Assembly: GCA_910585655.1 (NCBI GenBank)
Contig: CAJUFW010000078.1
Location: 1 to 14,963, forward strand
Length of the DNA: 14,963 nucleotides
Reading direction: 5' to 3'
DNA from: an uncultured Lachnospiraceae bacterium
GTDB lineage: Bacteria > Bacillota_A > Clostridia > Lachnospirales > Lachnospiraceae
Shown here: positions 6,677 through 13,768 of the stretch, one piece after another
Layout of the letters: every line of letters starts with the position of its first letter
Position numbering within the stretch: position 1 is the first letter of the stretch
Translations under genes and position numbers: made by a program
The notes under the pieces: generated by a model
The model's input: only the letters and a program-made list of their open reading frames with translations
Told to the model about the DNA's origin: nothing
The model's database searches: none

Positions 6677-6770
6677 TGTAGTAGTGCCTATTTTTCGTAA
6701 AAGGTACTTATCGCCTGTATACGGACGATACCAGACAAGATGTGTGAATTCCACTTTGTGGAATTTTTTT
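6677..6770 (+). ncRNA. Candidate small RNA of about 95 nt between helD and the nucleoside kinase gene
   Basis: A complete transcription unit can be read without any ORF of note: extended -10 promoter (6642-6670), about 70 nt of body, and an intrinsic terminator (6747-6770). The body folds as two hairpins that directly abut. Hairpin A pairs agtgcct (6683-6689) with aggtact (6702-6708). Hairpin B pairs tatcg (6709-6713) with cgata (6726-6730) and continues with CC/GG and a G-C pair under a TATA loop. A single-stranded linker (6731-6746) leads to the terminator hairpin. I do not recognise a known riboswitch or housekeeping RNA family. It lies opposite in direction to every nearby gene, so it is not a leader of one. 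Start and structure are inferred, not measured. Confidence 0.55.
6747..6770 (+). terminator. Intrinsic terminator of the candidate small RNA
   Basis: Stem aattccac (6747-6754), loop ttt, stem gtggaatt (6758-6765), then a continuing run of T to 6770 (seven T in all). An 8-bp perfect stem with a T tract directed rightward. Confidence 0.82.
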
Positions 6771-6780
6771 CATATCATAT

Positions 6781-6820
6781 AAAAAATGTACTGCTCCAAT
6801 TTGGGGCAGTACATTTTTTT
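6781..6820. terminator. Bidirectional terminator at the end of the rpoD operon
   Basis: A-rich arm aaaaaatgtactgctcc (6781-6797) pairs with ggggcagtacatttttt (6803-6819, one G-T pair) across a loop of about 5 nt. The long hairpin has A/T tracts on both sides, so it can stop leftward transcription from the nucleoside kinase gene (stop at 6893) and rightward transcription escaping the small-RNA terminator. Confidence 0.85.
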
Positions 6821-6892
6821 CTCAATATTTTCTTTCAAATACACCAGTCATATTTTAGAGAATCGACGACGGTTTAGAGGCGAAACAGCCGC

Positions 6893-8572
6893 TTATACCC
6901 GGAAACAGCTTCCTCCGATAAATTCCCGGATAATCGAGTTTCTAGGGATATCCTCCGTACTGACGCCAAGGAAATAATCTAAAAACTTTAACAGACGGTT
7001 CGCTTCTAAATACTCCGGATGCTCTCTGGCGATACCAAATAAAATCGGCTCTGCATACTGCTTGAGAACAGCCAGCTCATAGATCAGAGCGGAATTAAAC
7101 ATCACATCGGCTTCCTCCTGGAACGGGAAAATATTTTCCTCCTCACCCCGGCGTACAGAACCCCACATTGCCAGCGTATTTTCTCCGGTCGTACCACGGG
7201 ATCTGGCGTCGCGTACCAGCCGGCGCAGCAGCCTGGCATCGGTCGTCGGAATCCGGTTATGCTCGTCAATATTAAGCTGTGTCAGGGAACTAATATAAAT
7301 CTTAAATTTCTTTTCCCGCGGCAGAGAATAAGACAGCCTATCGTTTAGACAATGGATGCCCTCGATAATTAAAATATCTTCTTCTTTTAATACTTTCCGG
7401 TTTCCTTTGTATTCCCGCTTTCCTGTTTTAAAATTAAAGGTCGGCAATTCCACTTCTTCTCCTGCTAAAAGCGCCTGCATATCCTCATTAAAACGAGTAA
7501 TATCAATCGCCTCTAAGCATTCAAAATTATAATTTCCCTCTTCGTCCTTAGGCGTATCTTCCCGATTTAAAAAATAGTCGTCTACGGCAATCGGATGAGG
7601 ATGCAGCCCATAGGTCTGTAGAGCGATCGAAAGCCGATGAGAAAAAGTCGTCTTTCCGGAAGAAGAAGGTCCGGCAATCATCACCATTTTTTTATCCGGC
7701 TGCCCGGCGATCTTTTCTGCGATTTCTGCAATCCGATTTTCCTGTAACGCTTCCTGTACCAAAATCAAATCCTGCATCCGCCCTTGGGCAATCGCATCGT
7801 TTAAGGCTCCTACGTCCTGAATATCCATCAGACGCCCCCAATCGCTGTAGCTATGGAGCGTCCGGAACAGCTTTTCTCTTGGCTTCCAATCCGGTTTTTC
7901 CAAAGAAGTATTTTCTTTCAGACGCTTTTCTTCCGGCAGTACCAGCATCATTCCTGCGTCATAGGGAATCAGATCGTATTGCTTTAAGACGCCCGTGCGA
8001 GCCGGCATATAGCCATAAAAATAATCGGTATAACCGTCCAGTTCATATACGTTTGTCCAGGAAACCCGGCGATAACGGAACAGACGCTCCTTATCCTGCA
8101 AATGATGGCGGTGGAACAGACGAACCGCTTCGTCGGTATGCACCGAGTGCTTATAAAACATCTGATTTTCTGCTATCAGCTCCTCCATCCGCGCACGGAT
8201 CGTCTCGATCATATCTGCCGGAAGCGGCATATTTTCCTCTATCCCGGCTCCATGCAGCTCACAATAAAGCCCGTTTCCAATCGAATATTCCACGGATACC
8301 CGTTCTATTTTTTCATAAGGAAAGCTGTCATGTACCGCTTTAATCATGACAAAAATCAAAGCTCGTTCATAAGCTCTCCGTCCGTCCTTTGAGTCGATCG
8401 TAAGAAAGCGGATTTCTGCGTCCTCCTCTACGGGCTTCCACAGCTCCTTCAGACGTCCGTTTACAGTAGCCAGCAAAATTTCATTGTCCGCGCCGCCTAG
8501 CTCCTCTGCCAATTCGGAAAGCTTAACACCCTTTTCCCGCTCTAGTTCTCTTCCCTCTACTATCAGTTTCAT
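6893..8572 (-). CDS. Nucleoside (uridine-type) kinase with threonyl-tRNA-synthetase-like N-terminal domains
   Basis: P-loop kinase, predicted to phosphorylate a nucleoside (uridine/cytidine kinase-like) with ATP in pyrimidine salvage; the exact substrate is inferred from the family. 559 residues in three parts: a ubiquitin-like TGS-type region (about 1-60), a region resembling the editing/SAD part of threonyl-tRNA synthetase (about 65-215, including HSVHTDEAVRLFHRHHLQD), and a uridine-kinase domain (about 285-500). The last has Walker A GPSSSGKTT (301-309), DDYFLNREDTP, FNFKTGKREYKG and ILIIEGIHCLND. This fused architecture is common in Firmicutes. Start: the frame is open upstream, but the ATG at 8572 follows AGGAGAG within the end of trmK and lies 2 nt after the trmK stop, so translation is probably coupled. 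It is the last gene before the operon terminator. The domain fusion does not prove tRNA or threonine binding. Confidence 0.88.
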   Translation of the reverse strand: MKLIVEGRELEREKGVKLSELAEELGGADNEILLATVNGRLKELWKPVEEDAEIRFLTIDSKDGRRAYERALIFVMIKAVHDSFPYEKIERVSVEYSIGNGLYCELHGAGIEENMPLPADMIETIRARMEELIAENQMFYKHSVHTDEAVRLFHRHHLQDKERLFRYRRVSWTNVYELDGYTDYFYGYMPARTGVLKQYDLIPYDAGMMLVLPEEKRLKENTSLEKPDWKPREKLFRTLHSYSDWGRLMDIQDVGALNDAIAQGRMQDLILVQEALQENRIAEIAEKIAGQPDKKMVMIAGPSSSGKTTFSHRLSIALQTYGLHPHPIAVDDYFLNREDTPKDEEGNYNFECLEAIDITRFNEDMQALLAGEEVELPTFNFKTGKREYKGNRKVLKEEDILIIEGIHCLNDRLSYSLPREKKFKIYISSLTQLNIDEHNRIPTTDARLLRRLVRDARSRGTTGENTLAMWGSVRRGEEENIFPFQEEADVMFNSALIYELAVLKQYAEPILFGIAREHPEYLEANRLLKFLDYFLGVSTEDIPRNSIIREFIGGSCFRV

Positions 8573-8574
8573 CG

Positions 8575-9369
8575 CTACTCTCCTTTTCCTTCCCAATATT
8601 GCAACGCCCATTTTACATAGTCTGCTTCCTGTTGTATTAAGAAAAGCTGCTCTGCCCGCACTTTCTCACGCTGGTCAGACTGCTCGTTCCTGTTATCTTT
8701 CCTGTCGGCTCCTGGTTTTTGCTGCATCTGCCGGATTACCTGTGCATAATGCTGCTCGCGATCCTTTAAATACGCATACAAAACCGGATGTCTCTGCCGC
8801 AGCAAAAGCGCTCCAAATCGATCCCATACTGCAAGCTCGTTCGGCTCGCTTCCGGCTTGCGTTTCCTGTTCGGCTTGTTTTGGTTGTTCTGGCACCGCAC
8901 AAAACATCGGATAATATTTTCCGTCCTCCCACACCATCTCTTCCCTGATAATATGAAAGCCTGATTCCCTTATGTAGCCTCTGACCAGCTCTACATCGGA
9001 TTGCGGCTGCAGTACCCACTCCTTTAAGGAATGGGACAGCGTTCGACTCTCTTCCAACAAATCCCGTATCAGGATTCCGCCCATACCTGCCATTAAAACC
9101 GTATCAACTTCCCCTCTGCCAACCGGCTCCAGCCCGGAACCAAGTCTTGTCTGAATCTGTTCGGAAAGCCGATGCGCCGCAATGTTCTCCCTGGCTCTTT
9201 GCAATGGACCTTCTCTGACATCTAACGCCATACATTCCCTTGCAAGACCATGTTCGATCAGATAAATGGAAACATAGGCATGATCACAGCCTACATCTGC
9301 TACCCGCCTGCCTGGCGTCACTAAAGCTACGACCGCCTGCAGCCTCTTTGACAACTGCTTTTCTCTCAT
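8575..9369 (-). CDS. trmK: TrmK, tRNA (adenine22-N1)-methyltransferase
   Basis: AdoMet-dependent enzyme that makes m1A22 in the D-loop region of tRNA in Gram-positive bacteria. Rossmann-fold motifs are clear: VADVGCDHAYVSIYL (23-37, AdoMet-binding loop), ALDVREGPLQRAREN (48-62), VLMAGMGG (91-98) and WVLQPQSDVELVR (118-130). 264 residues against about 235 in B. subtilis. The extra length lies in the C-terminal half: a Gln/Glu-rich stretch (about 160-178) and a charged helical stretch (about 205-250), consistent with the family's coiled-coil C-terminal domain enlarged. The ATG overlaps the rpoD stop as ATGA, so it is translationally coupled to rpoD. In B. subtilis the trmK gene (yqfN) follows sigA and precedes yqfO (Nif3); here the Nif3 gene is absent and a nucleoside kinase follows. 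Confidence 0.93.
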   Translation of the reverse strand: MREKQLSKRLQAVVALVTPGRRVADVGCDHAYVSIYLIEHGLARECMALDVREGPLQRARENIAAHRLSEQIQTRLGSGLEPVGRGEVDTVLMAGMGGILIRDLLEESRTLSHSLKEWVLQPQSDVELVRGYIRESGFHIIREEMVWEDGKYYPMFCAVPEQPKQAEQETQAGSEPNELAVWDRFGALLLRQRHPVLYAYLKDREQHYAQVIRQMQQKPGADRKDNRNEQSDQREKVRAEQLFLIQQEADYVKWALQYWEGKGE

Positions 9370-10463
9370 TCTAAAAAGTCCTTTAACTTCCGGCTTCTGC
9401 TTGGATGGCGAAGCTTTCGCAGAGCCTTTGCTTCAATCTGACGGATCCGCTCACGAGTTACGTTAAACTCTTTGCCTACTTCCTCTAATGTCCTAGCCCT
9501 CCCGTCGTCTAAGCCAAAACGCAGCCGCAGCACCTTCTGTTCCCGGTCTGTCAAGGTTCCAAGTACCTCGATTAACTGCTCCTTTAGCAACGTAAAAGCC
9601 GCAGCCTCTGCCGGTACCGGAACGTTATCATCCTGGATAAAATCTCCCAAATGACTGTCTTCCTCCTCACCGATCGGCGTTTCCAAAGAAACCGGTTCCT
9701 GAGAAATCTTCTGGATTTCCCGTACCCGCTCTACCGGCAGGTTTAATTCTCTTGAAATCTCCTCCGGAGACGGCTCTCTGCCTAGCTCCTGCAAAAGCTG
9801 ACGTTGTACCCGGATCAATTTGTTGATCGTTTCTACCATATGCACCGGAATCCGAATGGTTCTTGCCTGATCGGCTATCGCACGGGTAATCGCCTGACGA
9901 ATCCACCAAGTCGCATAGGTACTGAATTTATAGCCTTTCCGATAATCAAACTTTTCCACTGCCTTAATCAGTCCCAAGTTACCTTCCTGAATCAAATCCA
10001 AAAACAACATTCCTCGTCCAACGTAACGCTTCGCAATGCTGACGACCAGACGAAGGTTCGCCTCTGCCAGACGTTTCCTTGCCGCTTCGTCTCCCTCTTC
10101 CATCCGTTTGGCCAGCTCGATTTCCTCATCTGCACTCAACAACGGCACCTTACCGATCTCTTTTAGATACATCCGCACCGGATCTTCGATGCTCACGCCA
10201 TCCGGAACCGATAAGTCAATCGGCTCGATCTCCTCATCCTCCTCTAAAGGCAGCAATACATCGTCGTCATCGTCCGTGATTCGCAGCACATCCACTCCGT
10301 TTTTTTCCAAGAAATCATACACCCGTTCAATTTTCCCCGGATCGATCTCATAGTCTCCAAAAAAGTCGTTGATTTCCTGCACTTCTAATACATTTTTTTT
10401 GGTTTTTGCAAACTCTAAAAGTTCCTTGAGCTTGTCCGAAAATTTCATTGTTTTTTCTTCCAT
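9366..10463 (-). CDS. rpoD: RpoD/SigA, vegetative RNA polymerase sigma-70 factor
   Basis: Primary sigma factor directing RNA polymerase to -35/-10 promoters. 365 residues from the preferred start. Region 1.1 (about 8-90) is acidic with a DDDDD tract at 64-68. Region 1.2 begins DPVRMYLKEIGKVPLLS (94-110). Regions 2.1-2.4 run about 131-205, including GNLGLIKAVEKFDYRKGYKF and TYATWWIRQAITRAI. Region 3 covers about 206-285. Region 4 ends the protein, with LTDREQKVLRLRFGLDDG and the -35-binding helix-turn-helix VTRERIRQIEAKALRKLR. Start: an upstream in-frame TTG at 10526 is possible, but a strong AAGGAGG (10481-10475) lies 11 nt before the ATG at 10463. A small hairpin (gggct/agccc, 10485-10500) sits just upstream of that ribosome binding site and might tune translation. 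The stop overlaps trmK. Confidence 0.96.
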   Translation of the reverse strand: MEEKTMKFSDKLKELLEFAKTKKNVLEVQEINDFFGDYEIDPGKIERVYDFLEKNGVDVLRITDDDDDVLLPLEEDEEIEPIDLSVPDGVSIEDPVRMYLKEIGKVPLLSADEEIELAKRMEEGDEAARKRLAEANLRLVVSIAKRYVGRGMLFLDLIQEGNLGLIKAVEKFDYRKGYKFSTYATWWIRQAITRAIADQARTIRIPVHMVETINKLIRVQRQLLQELGREPSPEEISRELNLPVERVREIQKISQEPVSLETPIGEEEDSHLGDFIQDDNVPVPAEAAAFTLLKEQLIEVLGTLTDREQKVLRLRFGLDDGRARTLEEVGKEFNVTRERIRQIEAKALRKLRHPSRSRKLKDFLE

Positions 10464-10610
10464 CTTTTTTCTGTCCTCCTTAACGGGCTGGCCGAAGCCC
10501 TGGACTGTTATTGTTATTTTTGCCAACCTTACGCCTTGTCATACATCAAAGCATATCCTCCGGCGTTCCCATAGCGGCGCACAATCCCGTCTCATGATAG
10601 TTTGCTCCGC

Positions 10611-12401
10611 TTATTCCCAATGGATATACAGCCTCTGCCAACGCGCCTGCTCCTGTATGATCTTGCCGAACTCTGCCATATCGCCTTGTTCGGAAGCCTT
10701 TTTGGCTGCTTCTTCCAGGCTTACCTTCTTAATCCGCCTTATTGTTTCATTAAATGCTTTTTCCTGCGCCTTTTCGTCAATTTCCTCTTCGGTCGGCAGG
10801 GTATGGAACAGGGAAGCCACCTCCGTCTGTTCCTCCTTACTTTCAAAATGGCTTAACAGCCTTGCCGGATTGACCGCTCCGGTTCGGCGGTATTCCTCAA
10901 ACAAAAGCGCCGCCGCCTGCTGGTACAGCGGTTCTAACATATCATGTTCGTCAATTAGCCCATCTACTTTTCCAAACAGCTTCGGCTTTTCGATTAACCA
11001 CGTCAAAAATAACCGTTGGCACTGTCTTAGCCCTTCTTCCCCATTTTGCTTTCTTTTAGACATCCGCTCTCTTTTGTATTCCTGTCCTGATAAAGCTTGT
11101 TCCGGCAGGACATAACCCGCTCCCAGACGGTTGACCAGGCTTCTTAGCTGCTCTGCCGGAATAAAATAGCGGGAAGCCACCGCCTCTATATAAGTATTTC
11201 GCTCAAGGTCGTCGGTAAAAACCAAAAGCCGTTTGGCGACTGCCTGAAAAAACTTTGTCTTGGATTCCGGATCGTCCATTTCATAATCCTGCTCCAATAC
11301 GGATATTTCAAAATAAAAGCTGTTTTGCGCCTGGCGAATCCGCTCCCGAAACGCCTCTGCGCCCTGTGCCTTTATAAACTCGTCCGGATCCTTATAAGGC
11401 TTCATATTCAGTACTTTCGTCGTAATACCGGCTTCCTTCATAATCGGAATCGCCCGCAGCGCTGCCTTTGTACCGGCGGCATCGCTGTCATATGTAAGGA
11501 CTACCTCGCCGGTATAACGCTTTAACAAATTCGCCTGCAGCCCGGTCAATGCAGTTCCCAAAGAGGCGACAGCGTTGGTAAAGCCCGCCTGATGTAGCGA
11601 TATCACATCCATATAGCCTTCACAGACCAACATATATTTTTCTCTGGAAAGCCTGGCTTTATGCAGACCGTAAAGATTCCGGCTTTTGTCAAATACTGCT
11701 GTTTCCGGAGAATTTAAGTATTTGGGAGACCCCTCTCCCATCACACGTCCGCCAAAGCCAATCACCCGGCTGTTTGTATCAAAAATCGGGAACATGACCC
11801 GGTTCCAAAACTTATCGTAAGCCCCTCTCACCTCGTCAAAGGTCATCAGCCCGGACTGGCGGAGCAGCTCATCCTCATATCCCTTGGATTTTAAATAACG
11901 GTATAGCTCCCTGCTGTTCTGACTGGAAAATCCCAAACCAAACTCACGGATAGTTTCGTTTGACAGCTCCCTCCCCTTTAAATACTCCATCGCTGCCTTT
12001 CCCTTTTCACTGCGGAGCTGATAAAAATAATACGTTGCAGCCTCCTTATTGACCTCTAAGAGCCTGGCGCGCAGTCCGGCTCGCTTTTTTGCCTCTGCGT
12101 CATATTCTTGTTCCGGCAGACTAATTCCCGCCCGATCCGCCAGCGCTTTCACGGCTTCCCCAAACGTCTCGTTTTCATATTCCATCAAAAAGGTAAAGAC
12201 ATTACCTCCCTTGCCGCAGCCAAAGCAATAGTACATCTGCTTCGCGGCGCTGACGGAAAAGGAGGGCGATTTTTCATTGTGGAACGGGCAAAGCCCCATA
12301 TGATTGGCTCCTTTTTTCTGCAGCCGTACATACGAGGAAATAACTTCTACGATATCATTTCTCTGCCTGACCTCCTCAATGAGTTCCTCTGAATAATACA
12401 A
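10611..12401 (-). CDS. dnaG: DnaG, DNA primase
   Basis: Makes RNA primers for Okazaki fragments together with the replicative helicase. 596 residues, normal length. N-terminal CHCC zinc ribbon with C38, H41, C59 and C62 (GLCPFHNEKSPSFSV and YYCFGCGKGG). RNA polymerase/TOPRIM core: FGLGFSS, FPIFDTNSRVIGFGGR, SPKYLNSPET, then LVCEGYMDVISLHQAG with E261, and LTYDSDAAGTKA with D305 and D307. The helical C-terminal helicase-binding part is about 430-596. Start: a frame from a TTG at 12428 adds nine residues, but a GAGAGAGGGG site (12420-12411) lies nine nt before the TTG at 12401. The protein then starts MYYSEELIEEV, as in relatives, so 12401 is preferred. It lies 91 nt after dgt and 147 nt before rpoD. 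Confidence 0.96.
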   Translation of the reverse strand: MYYSEELIEEVRQRNDIVEVISSYVRLQKKGANHMGLCPFHNEKSPSFSVSAAKQMYYCFGCGKGGNVFTFLMEYENETFGEAVKALADRAGISLPEQEYDAEAKKRAGLRARLLEVNKEAATYYFYQLRSEKGKAAMEYLKGRELSNETIREFGLGFSSQNSRELYRYLKSKGYEDELLRQSGLMTFDEVRGAYDKFWNRVMFPIFDTNSRVIGFGGRVMGEGSPKYLNSPETAVFDKSRNLYGLHKARLSREKYMLVCEGYMDVISLHQAGFTNAVASLGTALTGLQANLLKRYTGEVVLTYDSDAAGTKAALRAIPIMKEAGITTKVLNMKPYKDPDEFIKAQGAEAFRERIRQAQNSFYFEISVLEQDYEMDDPESKTKFFQAVAKRLLVFTDDLERNTYIEAVASRYFIPAEQLRSLVNRLGAGYVLPEQALSGQEYKRERMSKRKQNGEEGLRQCQRLFLTWLIEKPKLFGKVDGLIDEHDMLEPLYQQAAALLFEEYRRTGAVNPARLLSHFESKEEQTEVASLFHTLPTEEEIDEKAQEKAFNETIRRIKKVSLEEAAKKASEQGDMAEFGKIIQEQARWQRLYIHWE

Positions 12402-12492
12402 AGCCTCACACCCCTCTCTCTGTTCCAAACACTATCGTTTCTCCCTACGCCTGACCTCCGTCGGAATCATCACCGATACAAATACTCCTTTG

Positions 12493-13557
12493 CTACGAAT
12501 AAAGACCGGAATCGTCTCCTACGGATATCACATCCCAGCGCATAGGAATAAAAATCTCTTTTAGCCTGGATACTGCAAAACGATCCGTCATGCCTGCTAT
12601 GTAATCACATACGACACGTTCTGGCTTCTCCCCTTTTTCCTGTATCAGCACCCGGAATTCTTCTGGTAGCTTCTCCGGCTCCTTCCGATAATATTCATAC
12701 AAATATGAGACCAAATGCTCCGCCTGCTTTTCCTGTCCTTTTGCCACCGGGTTACTATAGACCCGCTCAAACAAAAACTTCCGCAGCTCTTTCATAGCAT
12801 CTTCGGTCTCCGGTCTCATTAAAATCTCGTTTTTTCCTTCGCTGCAGGAGACTACGGCATGGATCATCGTATTGATACGCTTTGTCAAAGTTTCCCCTAA
12901 CATCACCAAAAGGGCTTCCGGAATATCCTTCTGACGGATAATGCCGCCCCGAATAGCATCATCTATATCATGGCTGACATAGGCAATCTTATCCGAAAGC
13001 CGGACAATTTTCCCTTCTAACGTGGCGGGCATACAGGCGCTTCGATGATTTTTCATCCCGTCGCGCACTTCCCACGTTAAATTTAATCCTCTTCCATGCT
13101 TTTCCAGCCGCTCCACCACCCGCAGGCTCTGTTTGTTGTGTTCAAAGCCTTCCGGGCAGACCTTCGCCAACGCCCGTTCTCCCGCATGCCCAAACGGCGT
13201 ATGCCCTAAATCATGGCCTAACGCAATCGCCTCTGCCAAGTCCTCATTTAACTGCAGCGATCTGGCAATCGTCCTGGCGATCTGCGCTACCTCTAACGTA
13301 TGTGTAAGTCTCGTCCGATAGTGATCTCCCTCCGGCTCTAAAAAAACCTGTGTTTTAGACTTCATCCTGCGGAACGACTTGGCATGTATAATCCGATCCC
13401 TGTCACGCTGAAAGGCGGTACGGATATCGCATGGCTCTTCTTCTCGCTCCCGTCCCTTTGATTCGTCTGCAAAAGTAGCATACCGACTTAAACTCTGATG
13501 CTCTCTTTGTTCTGTCTTTTCTCGGATCGTCTGCACGATATGGATTTCCGACGGCAT
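12493..13557 (-). CDS. dgt: Deoxyguanosinetriphosphate triphosphohydrolase-like HD protein
   Basis: HD-superfamily hydrolase that cleaves dNTPs (classically dGTP) to the nucleoside and triphosphate, balancing dNTP pools. 354 residues. Metal ligands are in order: H86 in RLTHTLEVAQIA, H115-D116 in GHDLGHTPFGHAGE, and D189 in LSDKIAYVSHDIDD. RDRDRIIHAKSFRRMKSKTQ is also typical. Start ATG at 13557 has a GGGGGG-rich site five nt upstream. First gene of the dgt-dnaG-rpoD-trmK-kinase operon, an arrangement seen in many Clostridia; it links nucleotide supply with primer synthesis. Odd: after the usual end (FIPMRWDVI) there is a short tail, SVGDDSGLYS, and after the stop the same frame reads IGDDSDGG, a weak echo. 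The true nucleotide specificity cannot be read from sequence. Confidence 0.92.
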   Translation of the reverse strand: MPSEIHIVQTIREKTEQREHQSLSRYATFADESKGREREEEPCDIRTAFQRDRDRIIHAKSFRRMKSKTQVFLEPEGDHYRTRLTHTLEVAQIARTIARSLQLNEDLAEAIALGHDLGHTPFGHAGERALAKVCPEGFEHNKQSLRVVERLEKHGRGLNLTWEVRDGMKNHRSACMPATLEGKIVRLSDKIAYVSHDIDDAIRGGIIRQKDIPEALLVMLGETLTKRINTMIHAVVSCSEGKNEILMRPETEDAMKELRKFLFERVYSNPVAKGQEKQAEHLVSYLYEYYRKEPEKLPEEFRVLIQEKGEKPERVVCDYIAGMTDRFAVSRLKEIFIPMRWDVISVGDDSGLYS

Positions 13558-13612
13558 TCTATCCCCCCTTTTGCTGGCTGTTTTATTTTTTCTATTTGTT
13601 CCCTTATTAGAA

Positions 13613-13641
13613 ATATTACGCGCAAAAAAGAAATTTCCTTT
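13613..13641 (-). promoter_or_regulatory. Candidate sigma-H-like promoter for the dgt-dnaG-rpoD operon
   Basis: Minus strand: AAAGGAAAT (13641-13633) fits the sigma-H -35 consensus RnAGGAwww. After 11 nt, GCGTAATAT (13621-13613) fits the -10 RnnGAATww with one mismatch. A start near 13605 would leave a leader of about 48 nt. The B. subtilis sigA operon has a sigma-H promoter, which makes this plausible. The stretch 13558-13735 is very AT-rich and I found no sigma-A promoter in it with good hexamers and spacing, although one is expected. Treat as a weak call. Confidence 0.3.
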
Positions 13642-13735
13642 TTTATTTTCGACATATCTTTCAAATTATTGTCACTTCTGCAAAAATCCGCTTTTTTTAT
13701 AGAACCTTTTGCAACAAAACTTTCCGAGCAACAGA

Positions 13736-13759
13736 AAAAGAAGCCATCAGGCTCCTTTT
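13736..13759 (-). terminator. Intrinsic terminator of the spoVAF-like gene
   Basis: Minus strand: AAAAGGAGCC, loop TGAT, GGCTTCTTTT (10 bp with one G-T pair), then TTTTTC reading on past the stem base. It begins 10 nt after the stop of the germination gene and separates it from the dgt operon. Confidence 0.85.
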
Positions 13760-13768
13760 AAAATCATT

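Noticed and set aside
6786..6977. Plus-strand ORF of 63 codons starting MYCSNLGQY
   Set aside because: It starts inside the terminator hairpin, has no ribosome binding site, and overlaps the end of the nucleoside kinase gene; most likely a chance frame.
8484..8948. Long plus-strand frames opposite the nucleoside kinase and trmK, and similar ones opposite rpoD, dnaG and helD
   Set aside because: Low-complexity Ser/Pro/Leu-rich translations typical of antisense frames of GC-biased codons; the minus-strand proteins carry clear family motifs.
10527..10610. Tiny ORFs (18 and 5 codons) with GGAG-like sites between dnaG and rpoD
   Set aside because: Too short, no recognisable peptide, and the better explanation is an untranslated spacer before the strong rpoD ribosome binding site.
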